A stretch of 64,000 bases of DNA, taken from Alicyclobacillus tolerans. GTDB lineage: Bacteria; Bacillota; Bacilli; Alicyclobacillales; Alicyclobacillaceae. How positions within the stretch are numbered: the stretch's first letter is position 1; the number at the start of each line of letters is the position of its first letter. The notes under the pieces are model-generated. The model made no database searches and was not told the origin of the DNA. It worked only from the letters and a program-made list of their open reading frames with translations. A program made the position numbers and the translations under genes. Shown piece after piece: positions 16,250 to 24,447 of this stretch. The stretch covers positions 1 to 64,000 of the forward strand of contig NZ_JXBW01000013.1 of assembly GCF_001447355.1 (NCBI RefSeq), given 5' to 3'.

Positions 16250-17962
16250 GTGGGAACGCGTTTTACCGGTATTGCCGCGTCGGACGGCGTCGCCATTGCG
16301 CCTGCCTTTGTCCTCTCGACTTCGGTACAGGCAGTCGAGGAGCGGCGGGGCGTCCCTATCGGCCCAGAGATTGAACGCTTGGAAGTCGCCTTGCGGGCTG
16401 CCAAAGGTGAACTCGAGTCGCTGCGGGAAACGGCCGATGCGAAACTCGGCGCCGAGCATGCGCAGATCTTTACGGCGCACATTCAGATCCTTGAGGATCC
16501 TGAGTTTGCTGGCGCCATTCGCGGCGTGATCGAAGGGGAACAGGTTAACGCCGAATTTGCGCTCAATCAAGTTGCCAAGCAGTTGATTGCGCTGTTTGAG
16601 CAAATGGACAACGAGTATATGCGCCAGCGCGCGGCAGACATCAAGGACGTCAGCCAGCGCTTACTGGCGAGGTTACAAGGCAGTTCGCAAAGTTCGTTGG
16701 CCGATATTCAAGAGCCGGTTGTGCTGGTTGCCAACGATTTGGCGCCATCGGACACGATTCAGCTTGATGCATCGCTGGTGCGCGCATTTGTCACGGACAT
16801 TGGCGGGCGGACATCGCATTCCGCGATTATGGCGAGATCGCTCGGCATCCCCGCTGTAGTGGGTTTGGGCGAGATCACAGCCAATGTGCAGGCGGGACAG
16901 CTCATTGCCGTCGATGGTGCGGCCGGGCTCGTCGTTGTCGACCCAGATCCGGAAGAGCAGGCTTCGTTCAGCAGCCGCGCGGCGGGGGAAGCGGAGGCGA
17001 AAGCTCGTCTGTTGGCACTGAAGGACGAGCCGTCGCAGACTCTTGATGGCCGCCGCGTCGAGTTGGCTGGTAACATCGGCACCCCGGCGGACGTTGCGGC
17101 AGTGCTTGACAATGGGGGCGAGGGCGTTGGCTTGTTCCGCTCCGAATTCCTGTATATGAATCGCCAGGACGCGCCTTCTGAGGAAGAGCAATTTGCGGCG
17201 TATCGCGAAGTTGCCGAACGGATGGGAGGCAAACCTGTCATTGTACGCACGCTCGATGTCGGCGGGGACAAAGAGATACCGTACCTCGACCTGCCAAAGG
17301 AGGCAAATCCATTTCTTGGCTACCGCGCAATCCGCGTGTGCTTGGACCGCACAGAGCTGTTTGATACGCAATTGCGGGCCATCTTGCGGGCTTCGCATTA
17401 TGGCAAGTTGCGCATCATGTTCCCGATGATCTCGACCGTTACAGAGATTCGGCAGGCAAAGGCGCGCGTTGAAGCAGTGAAAGCCGAGTTGCGAGCGGCG
17501 GGCACACCTTTTGACGAGAATATCGAGATTGGGATCATGATTGAGATTCCTGCGGCGGCTGTCGCGGCGGATTTGCTCGCCAAAGAAGTCGACTTTTTCT
17601 CGATTGGCACGAACGATCTCGTTCAGTATACGATGGCTTGCGATCGCATGAACCAACGTATTTCTCATCTGTATCAGCCTCTGCATCCAAGTGTTTTGCG
17701 GCTGATCAAGATGGTTATCGACGGGGCACATCGGCATGGCAAGTGGGTTGGCATGTGCGGCGAACTGGCCGGAGAATTGAGCGCCGTACCCGTACTTTTG
17801 GGCCTTGGCCTCGATGAGTTCAGCATGAGCGCCGGTTCCATTCTTAAAGTCCGTGAACGGATCCGGGGCTTACGTATGGATGAGGCGCAGACGTTGGCCG
17901 CTGTGGTCTTGGAGCTCGACAGTCAGGAAGACGTGTTGAAAAAAGTGCAAACCTGGGCGTGA
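16250..17962 (+). CDS. ptsI: PTS enzyme I (phosphoenolpyruvate-protein phosphotransferase)
   Basis: A 570-aa enzyme that autophosphorylates from PEP and passes phosphate to HPr. His190 in GGRTSHSAIMARS is the active site. The C-terminal PEP-binding barrel has GGDKEIPYLDLP, GIMIEIPAAA and the conserved Cys in GMCGELAG. The start is GTG 16250 (MGTRFTGIAASDG), about 9 nt after AAGGCGGG; GTG 16241 overlaps that site. It is the last gene of the mannitol operon and is followed by a terminator. Confidence 0.94.
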   Translation: MGTRFTGIAASDGVAIAPAFVLSTSVQAVEERRGVPIGPEIERLEVALRAAKGELESLRETADAKLGAEHAQIFTAHIQILEDPEFAGAIRGVIEGEQVNAEFALNQVAKQLIALFEQMDNEYMRQRAADIKDVSQRLLARLQGSSQSSLADIQEPVVLVANDLAPSDTIQLDASLVRAFVTDIGGRTSHSAIMARSLGIPAVVGLGEITANVQAGQLIAVDGAAGLVVVDPDPEEQASFSSRAAGEAEAKARLLALKDEPSQTLDGRRVELAGNIGTPADVAAVLDNGGEGVGLFRSEFLYMNRQDAPSEEEQFAAYREVAERMGGKPVIVRTLDVGGDKEIPYLDLPKEANPFLGYRAIRVCLDRTELFDTQLRAILRASHYGKLRIMFPMISTVTEIRQAKARVEAVKAELRAAGTPFDENIEIGIMIEIPAAAVAADLLAKEVDFFSIGTNDLVQYTMACDRMNQRISHLYQPLHPSVLRLIKMVIDGAHRHGKWVGMCGELAGELSAVPVLLGLGLDEFSMSAGSILKVRERIRGLRMDEAQTLAAVVLELDSQEDVLKKVQTWA

Positions 17963-17989
17963 TTGCCTAAATCAAGAGGTGGAGACATG

Positions 17990-18027
17990 AAGCGGCTGGG
18001 CGCGTCGGCGCACCAGCCGCTTTTCAA
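17990..18027 (+). terminator. Terminator of the mannitol operon
   Basis: AGCGGCTGG and CCAGCCGCT pair around a GC-rich loop and are followed by TTTTC. It closes the six-gene PTS operon 30 nt past the ptsI stop. Confidence 0.85.
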
Positions 18028-18039
18028 TTGAAAGGATCA

Positions 18040-18068
18040 TTGTTCACACGATGCACGTCAACTATGAT
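18040..18068 (+). promoter_or_regulatory. Promoter of the sigma/anti-sigma operon
   Basis: TTGTTC and TATGAT are 17 nt apart, 47 nt before the sigma-factor start. This looks like a vegetative promoter. Autoregulation by the ECF sigma cannot be excluded, since its target motif is unknown. Confidence 0.5.
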
Positions 18069-18114
18069 ACGAGAGAAGCGAGATATAGCCATTGTCTCTA
18101 CAGGGAGAGTTGAC

Positions 18115-18702
18115 ATGAACGAACTATCGGATGACATGTTGCTTTCCGCCATCGTTGAGGGCAGGCGCGATGCCATGGAGGAACTGTATGATCGATTTGC
18201 GGGATTTGTCTACAGTTTCGCCTATCGGGCCGTGGGGAACGCGTCTGCTGCAGAGGAGATTGTCCAGGATGTGTTTGTGAAAGTCTGGCGGATGGCGGAC
18301 CGCTACGACGCGTCGCTTGGCAAAGTTTCAACGTGGTTGTTGTCGATTGCACGGAATGCGGCTATCGATCATCATCGTCGCCATCGGCGGCATGAGTTGG
18401 TCCAAATCGCGGATGGGGTACTGCCAGAGGTTGCTGATGATGCTCCGACCCCCGAATGGGTCGCAGAACAAGCGGATATACGCCAAAGAGTGCGGCAAGC
18501 TTTGAGCCAACTGCCGTTGGACCAGAAGCAGATCGTTGAAATGATGTATTTTCGGGGCTATACGCAACAGGAAATATCCGAGTGCCTCGGCATTTCGTTG
18601 GGTACTGTGAAAAGTCGGGCACGTTTGGCCATGGCGAAGCTGCGCGAGCGACTTGGGTCTGTAGGAATGGAGGTGGAACAGCATGGCGAATCGGCTCTGT
18701 GA
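18115..18702 (+). CDS. ECF RNA polymerase sigma factor (SigK/RpoE-like)
   Basis: A 195-aa group IV sigma factor. Region 2 (about residues 25-90) has the FVYSFAYRAVGNASAAEEIVQ and FVKVWRMADRY signatures; region 4 (about 130-185) has LPLDQKQIVEMMYFRGYTQQEISECLG-type HTH. It should bind core polymerase and direct it to a small regulon, probably including this operon. ATG 18115 follows AGGGAGAG. The last 20 nt overlap the anti-sigma gene, so the two are translationally coupled. The trigger is not evident. Confidence 0.92.
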   Translation: MNELSDDMLLSAIVEGRRDAMEELYDRFAGFVYSFAYRAVGNASAAEEIVQDVFVKVWRMADRYDASLGKVSTWLLSIARNAAIDHHRRHRRHELVQIADGVLPEVADDAPTPEWVAEQADIRQRVRQALSQLPLDQKQIVEMMYFRGYTQQEISECLGISLGTVKSRARLAMAKLRERLGSVGMEVEQHGESAL

Positions 18703-19474
18703 ACTGTGCACTTTGTATGCATTAGGCGGGCTGGACAAAGAAGAGGTTCTACCGTTCGGGCGACATCTTGCTACGTGCCCCGACTGTCAAGAGGAGTTGG
18801 CTTCACTACGCGGCGTCACAGATGCTTTGTCTTTCGACTTTGATTTCGTTTCGCCACCTCCGGGTATGCGTGAACGTGTACTAACGGCTGTCTTTGCCAA
18901 TCAACCTGATTCCCAGCTCGGCCCTGAAGTGACGGGTGCAACGCAGCGGAACGAGGTGCCCACACTTCCTCGAGACCTGGAGCCATTGTCAGTACCTAAG
19001 CAGCGCACATCCATGCCAAATGCGTCATCGGGACGTCGGCGATACTCCTTGCTGTGGTGGGTAGTTTCGTGGGCTAGTCTCGTTGCCATAGCTGGTGGGT
19101 TGACATGGCGTGGCCTGGGTTCCACCACGAGTCCGGTGGGACGCGTCCAGGCGGAGAAACAGATGGAGTCGACGTCCGGAGTTGGTAGTGCTCATATGTG
19201 GATTACGACGACTACACAGGGCAAAGAACTGTTAATTCGTTTCAAAGGGCTGAAGCGAACGGTAGGAACAGAGGTGTACCAGGTTTGGTTAATTCAGAAG
19301 GGTCATGCGCCTCAATCGGCTGGCATATTTGCGCCTGATGCTACGGGGGATGCGTTGTTTGCGGCATGGTTTCCGAAACAGCACGTAAACGTCATTGCAG
19401 TGACTTTGGAGCCAAAAGCTGTCGATCAAAAACCCTTGGGAACCATGATGTTTGAAACACAGATCAGCACATGA
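18683..19474 (+). CDS. Zinc-finger anti-sigma factor, RskA-like, membrane-bound
   Basis: A 263-aa one-pass membrane protein. The cytoplasmic part has the zinc anti-sigma motif H28-xxx-C32-xx-C35 (GRHLATCPDC), preceded by C6/C9. A transmembrane helix spans about 122-142. The outer part (from about 160) fits the RskA C-terminal domain: MWITTTTQGKELLIRFKGL, YQVWLIQKGHAPQSAGIF. RskA-type proteins hold SigK-type sigma factors at the membrane and release them after regulated proteolysis or redox change. Overlap with the sigma gene supports the pair. RBS GGAGGTGG is inside the sigma gene. Confidence 0.9.
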   Translation: MANRLCELCTLYALGGLDKEEVLPFGRHLATCPDCQEELASLRGVTDALSFDFDFVSPPPGMRERVLTAVFANQPDSQLGPEVTGATQRNEVPTLPRDLEPLSVPKQRTSMPNASSGRRRYSLLWWVVSWASLVAIAGGLTWRGLGSTTSPVGRVQAEKQMESTSGVGSAHMWITTTTQGKELLIRFKGLKRTVGTEVYQVWLIQKGHAPQSAGIFAPDATGDALFAAWFPKQHVNVIAVTLEPKAVDQKPLGTMMFETQIST

Positions 19475-19564
19475 ATCGCTGAATCACAACTGATCTGTGG
19501 GTGTGATCCCAATACACTCGTCACCCCGTATCTCTATGTATTAAGAGTGCGAGGTGATTTTTCT

Positions 19565-20128
19565 ATGGGATCTGCGAGTCGTCTGCTCTCTGTATCCACA
19601 TGGTGGGTTTTGGGTTACGAGTGGTTGGTTTCGGGTGTTAATAAGGCGCTAGGAAACGATTTTATTGACGGTTTGCAAAAACAGATGGCGATGGCTGTTC
19701 GATCGACTCCATATCATTGGTATGGATGGGTTTTGCAGCATGTTTTGATTAGGTGCTCGCATACGTGCGCCTATTGCGTGATGATTGGGGAACTAGCCGT
19801 CGCCCTGGCTTTCGGTATCTGTGGATTCGCTTGTCTTTTCGGCAAGCGAAGTCAATTTGTATCTCTCATTGGGGTCGTCGCGTGTAGCGTGGCGAGTTTC
19901 ATGGTTGCTAACTTTTTCCTGTTTCAGGGAGGAGCGTATTTCTTTCATCCGTCCGATCCGTTCGACGAGGGTATCCCGGTGGATCTCCTGATTCTGCTCT
20001 TGCAGTTGGTACTCGCTGTGGACACATGGAACGCATTTCGTTCTTTTCGGGTGATCCAAAACGCCAATCCATGCGTATATCCATGCGAACATCAAAAAAG
20101 CGAGTATACGGAGGAGACGAATCGATGA
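19565..20128 (+). CDS. DoxX-like membrane protein
   Basis: A 187-aa protein with about four membrane helices. The N-terminal WWVLGYEWLVSGVNKAL and the central GELAVALAFGICGFACLF match the DoxX/DoxD-type fold, found in thiosulfate:quinone oxidoreductase subunits and in many membrane proteins of unknown role. A C-S-H-T-C-A-Y-C segment near residues 64-72 adds three cysteines next to a membrane edge, which is unusual. GCGAGGTGA lies 8 nt before ATG 19565. The 3' end overlaps the next gene as ATGA. Family call is moderate; function is unknown. Confidence 0.65.
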   Translation: MGSASRLLSVSTWWVLGYEWLVSGVNKALGNDFIDGLQKQMAMAVRSTPYHWYGWVLQHVLIRCSHTCAYCVMIGELAVALAFGICGFACLFGKRSQFVSLIGVVACSVASFMVANFFLFQGGAYFFHPSDPFDEGIPVDLLILLLQLVLAVDTWNAFRSFRVIQNANPCVYPCEHQKSEYTEETNR

Positions 20129-21756
20129 AAAAAGCCACGATGATTGCCGCTTCCACGGTTGCTGCTTTAACGTTAGGCACGGTTACGAGTACGGCATTCG
20201 CCAATACCAACACTTCTACGGTTATCAAACCGACGCCAGTAACGTCGAACGCAGCGGTAGATTTGCGCGTCAGCCTGGACAATCTCCTGGCGCAACACGC
20301 AGTGCTTGCCGTCGAAGCTATGGAAAAGGGTTATGCAAATGCGCCGGACTACCGCGCAGTAGTTGCTGCACTTGATCAAAATACACAGGCATTGACGCAA
20401 GCTATTGCCTCTGTATACGGCACGTCAGCGGGTGCAGAGTTTAATAAAATGTGGAGTGCACATATTGGGTTTTTCGTTGACTATGTAGAGGCTACGGCAA
20501 AAGGAGATGCCGCTCTACAACAGCAGGCGTTGAACAATCTTGAGCAGTATAAAACGCAATTCGCACATTTCTTGGCCAGTGCAAATCCGAACTTATCCGC
20601 CTCAGCGTTGGCGGAGGGCTTGCAGGAACATGTCAATGAGTTAATTACAGCGTTTACGGATTATGTAAACAAGGATTACAACGGTGCAGCTACGGAAATG
20701 GTCATGGCCTACAATCATATGTTTATGGTCGGTGACGCGTTATCCGCCGCCATTGTCAAACAGTTTCCTCAGAAATTTGGAGAGATGGCAACGGATACGG
20801 CTGCAGCGAATCTACGCGTGACACTTGATCGATTACTTGCACTCCATGCAGATCTAGCAAATATCGCGATGGAAGATGGGTACGATGGCTCGCCGGACTT
20901 CGATGCCATTGTGAACGTTCTCAACCAAAACACGACGGATCTCTCGAACGCGATTGCATCGGTATATGGGACCCAAGCCGGGGCAAAGTTCAATCAGATG
21001 TGGAGTGCACATATTGGATTTTTCGTAGACTATGTGCATGCGGTCGTTCAAAGTGATGCCACAGCTAAACAGCAGGCACTCGACAATTTAGCTCAATATA
21101 AAATGCAGTTTGCACAATTTCTTGCCAGTGCGAATCCGAATCTGGATGCAACACAGTTGGCGGATGGGCTGCAGGCGCATGTCAACGAGTTGCTTGGAAC
21201 GTTCAATGACTATGTCAACAAGGACTATACCGATTCGGAATCGATGTTTCAAGAATCATATAACCACATGTTCATGACGGGAGACGGTTTGTCCGCCGCA
21301 ATAGTTAAGCAGTTTCCGACGAAATTTGAAAGTGCGGGGGACGCGTGGACATGGTCGGCACTGTCGTTTGAAGTGAACCAAATGGCATGGAATATGCCAT
21401 TGGGTGTTTGGGGCATCAATCCAAGCACCGGCCAAAGTGAGCTTTGTGTACCCATTTGGTATGTCATGCAGATACTTCGCCATATTGGGGTTCAGAGTCA
21501 CTGGAACGGACATACGTGGACGCTGACGACCGGTGCGAAAACCAACTGGAATTCCATGTTTGCTGGAGGAAACGTTGCACTTTCAATCAATGGTCATACG
21601 GTAGGAATGGCGAGTGACGTCGTTCTCACCGACCCGTATTCCCATAAACCAACCACATTCATGACGATGAGTGACGTTGGTAAGGTGCTTCAGGATTTGG
21701 GTGTATCCTTCCAGTGGTCTGGATCGACACTCGATATCATGCAACCGGCGAAGTAA
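20125..21756 (+). CDS. Secreted protein with duplicated four-helix His domain and Cu-amine-oxidase-N-like tail
   Basis: A 543-aa exported protein. Residues 1-27 are a signal peptide ending TAFA. Residues about 47-218 and 229-401 are two copies of one all-helical domain with a constant offset of 183 residues and no indel. Each copy has one His per helix: H58/H241 (LL-x2-H), H113/H296 (SAHIGFFVDY), H169/H352 (HVNEL) and H198/H381 (YNHMFM-x-GD), with conserved acids E67/E250, D119/D302, E172/E355 and D204/D387. This looks like a metal-binding four-helix bundle. Residues about 405-543 resemble the copper amine oxidase N-terminal (stalk) domain of Bacillota surface proteins. It is the last gene of the sigma operon. 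I do not know its function. Confidence 0.8.
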   Translation: MKKATMIAASTVAALTLGTVTSTAFANTNTSTVIKPTPVTSNAAVDLRVSLDNLLAQHAVLAVEAMEKGYANAPDYRAVVAALDQNTQALTQAIASVYGTSAGAEFNKMWSAHIGFFVDYVEATAKGDAALQQQALNNLEQYKTQFAHFLASANPNLSASALAEGLQEHVNELITAFTDYVNKDYNGAATEMVMAYNHMFMVGDALSAAIVKQFPQKFGEMATDTAAANLRVTLDRLLALHADLANIAMEDGYDGSPDFDAIVNVLNQNTTDLSNAIASVYGTQAGAKFNQMWSAHIGFFVDYVHAVVQSDATAKQQALDNLAQYKMQFAQFLASANPNLDATQLADGLQAHVNELLGTFNDYVNKDYTDSESMFQESYNHMFMTGDGLSAAIVKQFPTKFESAGDAWTWSALSFEVNQMAWNMPLGVWGINPSTGQSELCVPIWYVMQILRHIGVQSHWNGHTWTLTTGAKTNWNSMFAGGNVALSINGHTVGMASDVVLTDPYSHKPTTFMTMSDVGKVLQDLGVSFQWSGSTLDIMQPAK

Positions 21757-21780
21757 ATTAAATTAGGCAATTTCACAGAA

Positions 21781-21822
21781 GGAAGCAAGAGTGGGGATCA
21801 CGACCGCTCTTGCTTCCGTTTT
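21781..21822. terminator. Bidirectional terminator
   Basis: GGAAGCAAGAG and CTCTTGCTTCC pair perfectly around a 15-nt loop, followed by GTTTTG on plus. It separates the sigma operon from the convergent ECF transporter genes. Confidence 0.85.
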
Positions 21823-21839
21823 GCGGATCAATGTGAAAT

Positions 21840-23507
21840 TTACACGCAGTTTAACGTCGTGATGATGACGCATATGACGAGTACAGCGCCGAGGAGGACC
21901 ACATCGGTTGGGCGTAGTTTTTCATGAACGCCATACGTTGGTGGAAAAGACGTTCGGAAGACGTTGCGTGCCGTCATTGCGTCCGCCGTGGTGTCACCAA
22001 CGCGCAGTAAGCGAACGAAGAACGGTGCCAGAATGTTCGTGGTGCGCAAGATGTCCCAGTGCAACGTATGGCGTTGTTTTTTCCAGGCGAGTGTGCGGGC
22101 CCTGTATGCTCTGATTTGTGAACGATACATTTGCTCAATAGCTGGGATGAAACGACAGACAAGCGCGGCTGTCCAACCACTCACTTGACACCAGGAATCA
22201 GGCAAACGCAAAGCGCGGAGCCCACGGTAGATGGCCGATCCAAATTGAATGGGTGAAAAGTCGCTTACAAACAGTTGGCCGAGTTGCAGAAAGCACCAAT
22301 AGGGGACGATTTCCCGGATCGTCCGCAGACAGGCCGCTGTATGGAATGCCCAATTGGTGTGAAACGGTGGGCCAAGCTGCAAGCCTGCAATGGTACTCGT
22401 GAGTAAGGCGAAACTCAGCCACACCCAACTGAGCCGCAGCGTCGTTCGCCATCTGGCACCAAGGAGTACCAACATCAGAATCGTTGCGGCGGTTCCCGAT
22501 AGACTGGCTAGCCATGTGTGAACGAACGCGATGGCAACCGTCATACTGCTTATCGATACCCAGCGCACAAAAAGATTGTGGTCGCAAGTACCTAGCGCTC
22601 CTACTGGTGCTGTGTCGTCTACCGCTGCCGTGGCTGTATGCAGATCTGTCGAACAGTCAGATCTCGATAGCCTGGCATCAAAGACATGCACTTCGCCCGA
22701 GAGTACTATTTGGGAAATTTCCTCAGCGATAGCATCCGCGGACGAGAGGCCTACTTCTTTGATCAATCCGGTTGCACGCAGGTGCAATACGACACGCAAT
22801 AGTGGAGACAAACCAATGCTGTTTTCCATGAGAAGTTCCGGCCGCAAAATGAGACTACGAGGGCAGCCATCAAACTGGATACTTCCACTGGCGAGCACGA
22901 TCACGCGCGTTGCAAAGGTAAGCATCTCGTCGAGATCGTGTGTCGCCGTAATGACAGACCCGCCGGCTTCGACGTGGTGCGCCAGTGCGTCGAGCAATGC
23001 ACGCCGCGCGTCTGCGTCAAGGCCGGCTGTCGGTTCATCGAGCAGCAAAAGCGGCGGCTGGCTGGCCTTAGCCAAGGCATATGCAAACTTGCGTTGCATG
23101 CCTGTGCTCCAACGCAAAGGCACATCCACCGGCTGAACGTGCCCGAGTCCGAGCGGTTTTAGATGGTCATTGCGGATGCCGGCCCACGATTGTTCGACTT
23201 CGCCCCGCCGTCGCTGTAAGCTAAACGCAAATTCCTCCACCGCCGTTGCGGCGAAGAGCCCTGTCTCCGGCGACTGATAAAGGTAGCTTGCACGAATCGT
23301 ACCGACTGATTGCGGCATTTCCCCATAAATCACTTGCCCACTGGTTGGCTCCATCATCCCAGCCAGCACGTCGAGCAGGGTCGATTTACCCGCACCGTTG
23401 GCACCTGCGAGCACGATCCATTCTCCCGGTCCAACCACCAACGAGACATCGCGAAGTATCTGCTTGCCTTCGCGATCGACGCCAATCTTAGCGGCATGCA
23501 AGTACAT
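21840..23507 (-). CDS. Fused ECF transporter ATPase and transmembrane (EcfA-EcfT) protein
   Basis: A 555-aa fusion. Residues 1 to about 230 are an ABC ATPase: Walker A GANGAGKS (35-42), a degenerate signature STGMQ (134-138) in place of LSGGQ, Walker B LLLLDEPTAGLD (153-164) and switch His190. After a linker of about 80 residues, 310-555 is an EcfT domain with several helices and the two Arg-containing coupling motifs, YRAR (468-471) and TARN (512-515). Usually EcfA and EcfT are separate. It overlaps the upstream ATPase gene by 20 nt. Together with that ATPase and the divergent bioY it should form a complete biotin importer. Confidence 0.87.
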   Translation of the reverse strand: MYLHAAKIGVDREGKQILRDVSLVVGPGEWIVLAGANGAGKSTLLDVLAGMMEPTSGQVIYGEMPQSVGTIRASYLYQSPETGLFAATAVEEFAFSLQRRRGEVEQSWAGIRNDHLKPLGLGHVQPVDVPLRWSTGMQRKFAYALAKASQPPLLLLDEPTAGLDADARRALLDALAHHVEAGGSVITATHDLDEMLTFATRVIVLASGSIQFDGCPRSLILRPELLMENSIGLSPLLRVVLHLRATGLIKEVGLSSADAIAEEISQIVLSGEVHVFDARLSRSDCSTDLHTATAAVDDTAPVGALGTCDHNLFVRWVSISSMTVAIAFVHTWLASLSGTAATILMLVLLGARWRTTLRLSWVWLSFALLTSTIAGLQLGPPFHTNWAFHTAACLRTIREIVPYWCFLQLGQLFVSDFSPIQFGSAIYRGLRALRLPDSWCQVSGWTAALVCRFIPAIEQMYRSQIRAYRARTLAWKKQRHTLHWDILRTTNILAPFFVRLLRVGDTTADAMTARNVFRTSFPPTYGVHEKLRPTDVVLLGAVLVICVIITTLNCV

Positions 23508-24345
23508 GTTGCAGTTCCTCCGTCCATTCCATCTCGGTAACCGGTGACAGACGCAAGCCTAGGCGTTGATTCGTCGATCGCGCGGCGCGCACGAGAAATG
23601 GCGGCTCAAAGCCATGCTGTTGACAAGGCGTCGCGTCGCCTCGCTCCGAATAAAAAAACGATCTCACTGGCAAGTCGTCAACCAATCTCCCAGCCTCCAG
23701 TACGAGCACGCGATCGGCGGCTAACACGTCTTCCATGTCGTGGGTTATGAGCAGGATCGTCCTGCCTTGTTCAGCGAGATTGCGAAAGAGCTGACGCATC
23801 GCTTGTCGAGCAGCGGGATCGAGCTCGGCTTGTGTTTCGTCCATCACGAGAATGTCAGCCCCTGACGCTATGGCACTGGCGATGCAAAGCCGAGCCACTT
23901 GGCCGCCGGACAAGTTATGGACTGGGGTGGTCAGTGGCAAGTCGAGGCCGAAGCGCCGGCAGAGTGCGTGCATCTCTGCTTGCATGCGTCGAACATCGCT
24001 TTCCACTTCCCCTCTTTCAAAAGGACGTGCTGCCAGGGCAATGGCCAGTTCCTCTGCAATCGTGGCACCGAGGAGCTGGGTGCCAGGTGGCTGAAATCCC
24101 ATTTGCACGTGTCTGCGCTGTGTCGCGAGAGGTTGTCCGAAGACCTTCACGGCCCCGGCTGCAATCGGGATAAGGCCCGTCATTACGCGTGCCAATGTCG
24201 TCTTGCCAGCGCCGTTGTGGCCGACGACGGCGACCACTTGGCCCGCCTTAATCGCAAACGAGATGTCACAAAGGACGTCGCGCGTTGCGCCGACGCGTCT
24301 GACAACGACGCGTTCCCATTCGATAGACATTGCTACAGATTTCAT
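23488..24345 (-). CDS. ECF transporter ATPase (EcfA/BioM-like)
   Basis: A 285-aa ABC ATPase. Walker A is GHNGAGKT (42-49), the Q-loop is FQPPGTQLLG, the signature LSGGQ (145-149) and Walker B ILVMDE (165-170), followed by TQAELD in place of the usual PTAGLD. The C-terminal tail from about 225 matches the extra domain of EcfA proteins. It is the partner of the fused ATPase-T protein, so the complex has one canonical and one degenerate nucleotide site. The start could be the ATG at 24345 (GAGGAAC upstream) or 24330. Confidence 0.88.
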   Translation of the reverse strand: MKSVAMSIEWERVVVRRVGATRDVLCDISFAIKAGQVVAVVGHNGAGKTTLARVMTGLIPIAAGAVKVFGQPLATQRRHVQMGFQPPGTQLLGATIAEELAIALAARPFERGEVESDVRRMQAEMHALCRRFGLDLPLTTPVHNLSGGQVARLCIASAIASGADILVMDETQAELDPAARQAMRQLFRNLAEQGRTILLITHDMEDVLAADRVLVLEAGRLVDDLPVRSFFYSERGDATPCQQHGFEPPFLVRAARSTNQRLGLRLSPVTEMEWTEELQHVLACR

Positions 24346-24388
24346 CGCTCATGTTCCTCGTCAGCAGGAATATTGGATCTAGCGCCAA

Positions 24389-24420
24389 TTGTTAACCTGT
24401 GATATATACTAGGTTAACAA
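24389..24420. promoter_or_regulatory. BirA operator between ecf genes and bioY
   Basis: TTGTTAACC and GGTTAACAA form a perfect inverted repeat with a 14-nt spacer containing TATATACT. This equals the BirA (biotin protein ligase) operator of Bacillota. It lies 44 nt before the ATPase gene on minus and 28 nt before bioY on plus, so biotin-loaded BirA probably represses both directions. Confidence 0.9.
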
Positions 24421-24447
24421 TTCAATTTTTGCAAAGGGGAGCGATGC

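Noticed and set aside
16673..17737. 354-codon open frame on minus inside ptsI
   Set aside because: Antisense shadow of ptsI caused by GC-rich codon bias; no start site or family.
24361..24447. TATATACT in the BirA operator as a mapped -10 box
   Set aside because: No -35 at proper spacing on either strand; only the operator itself is well supported.
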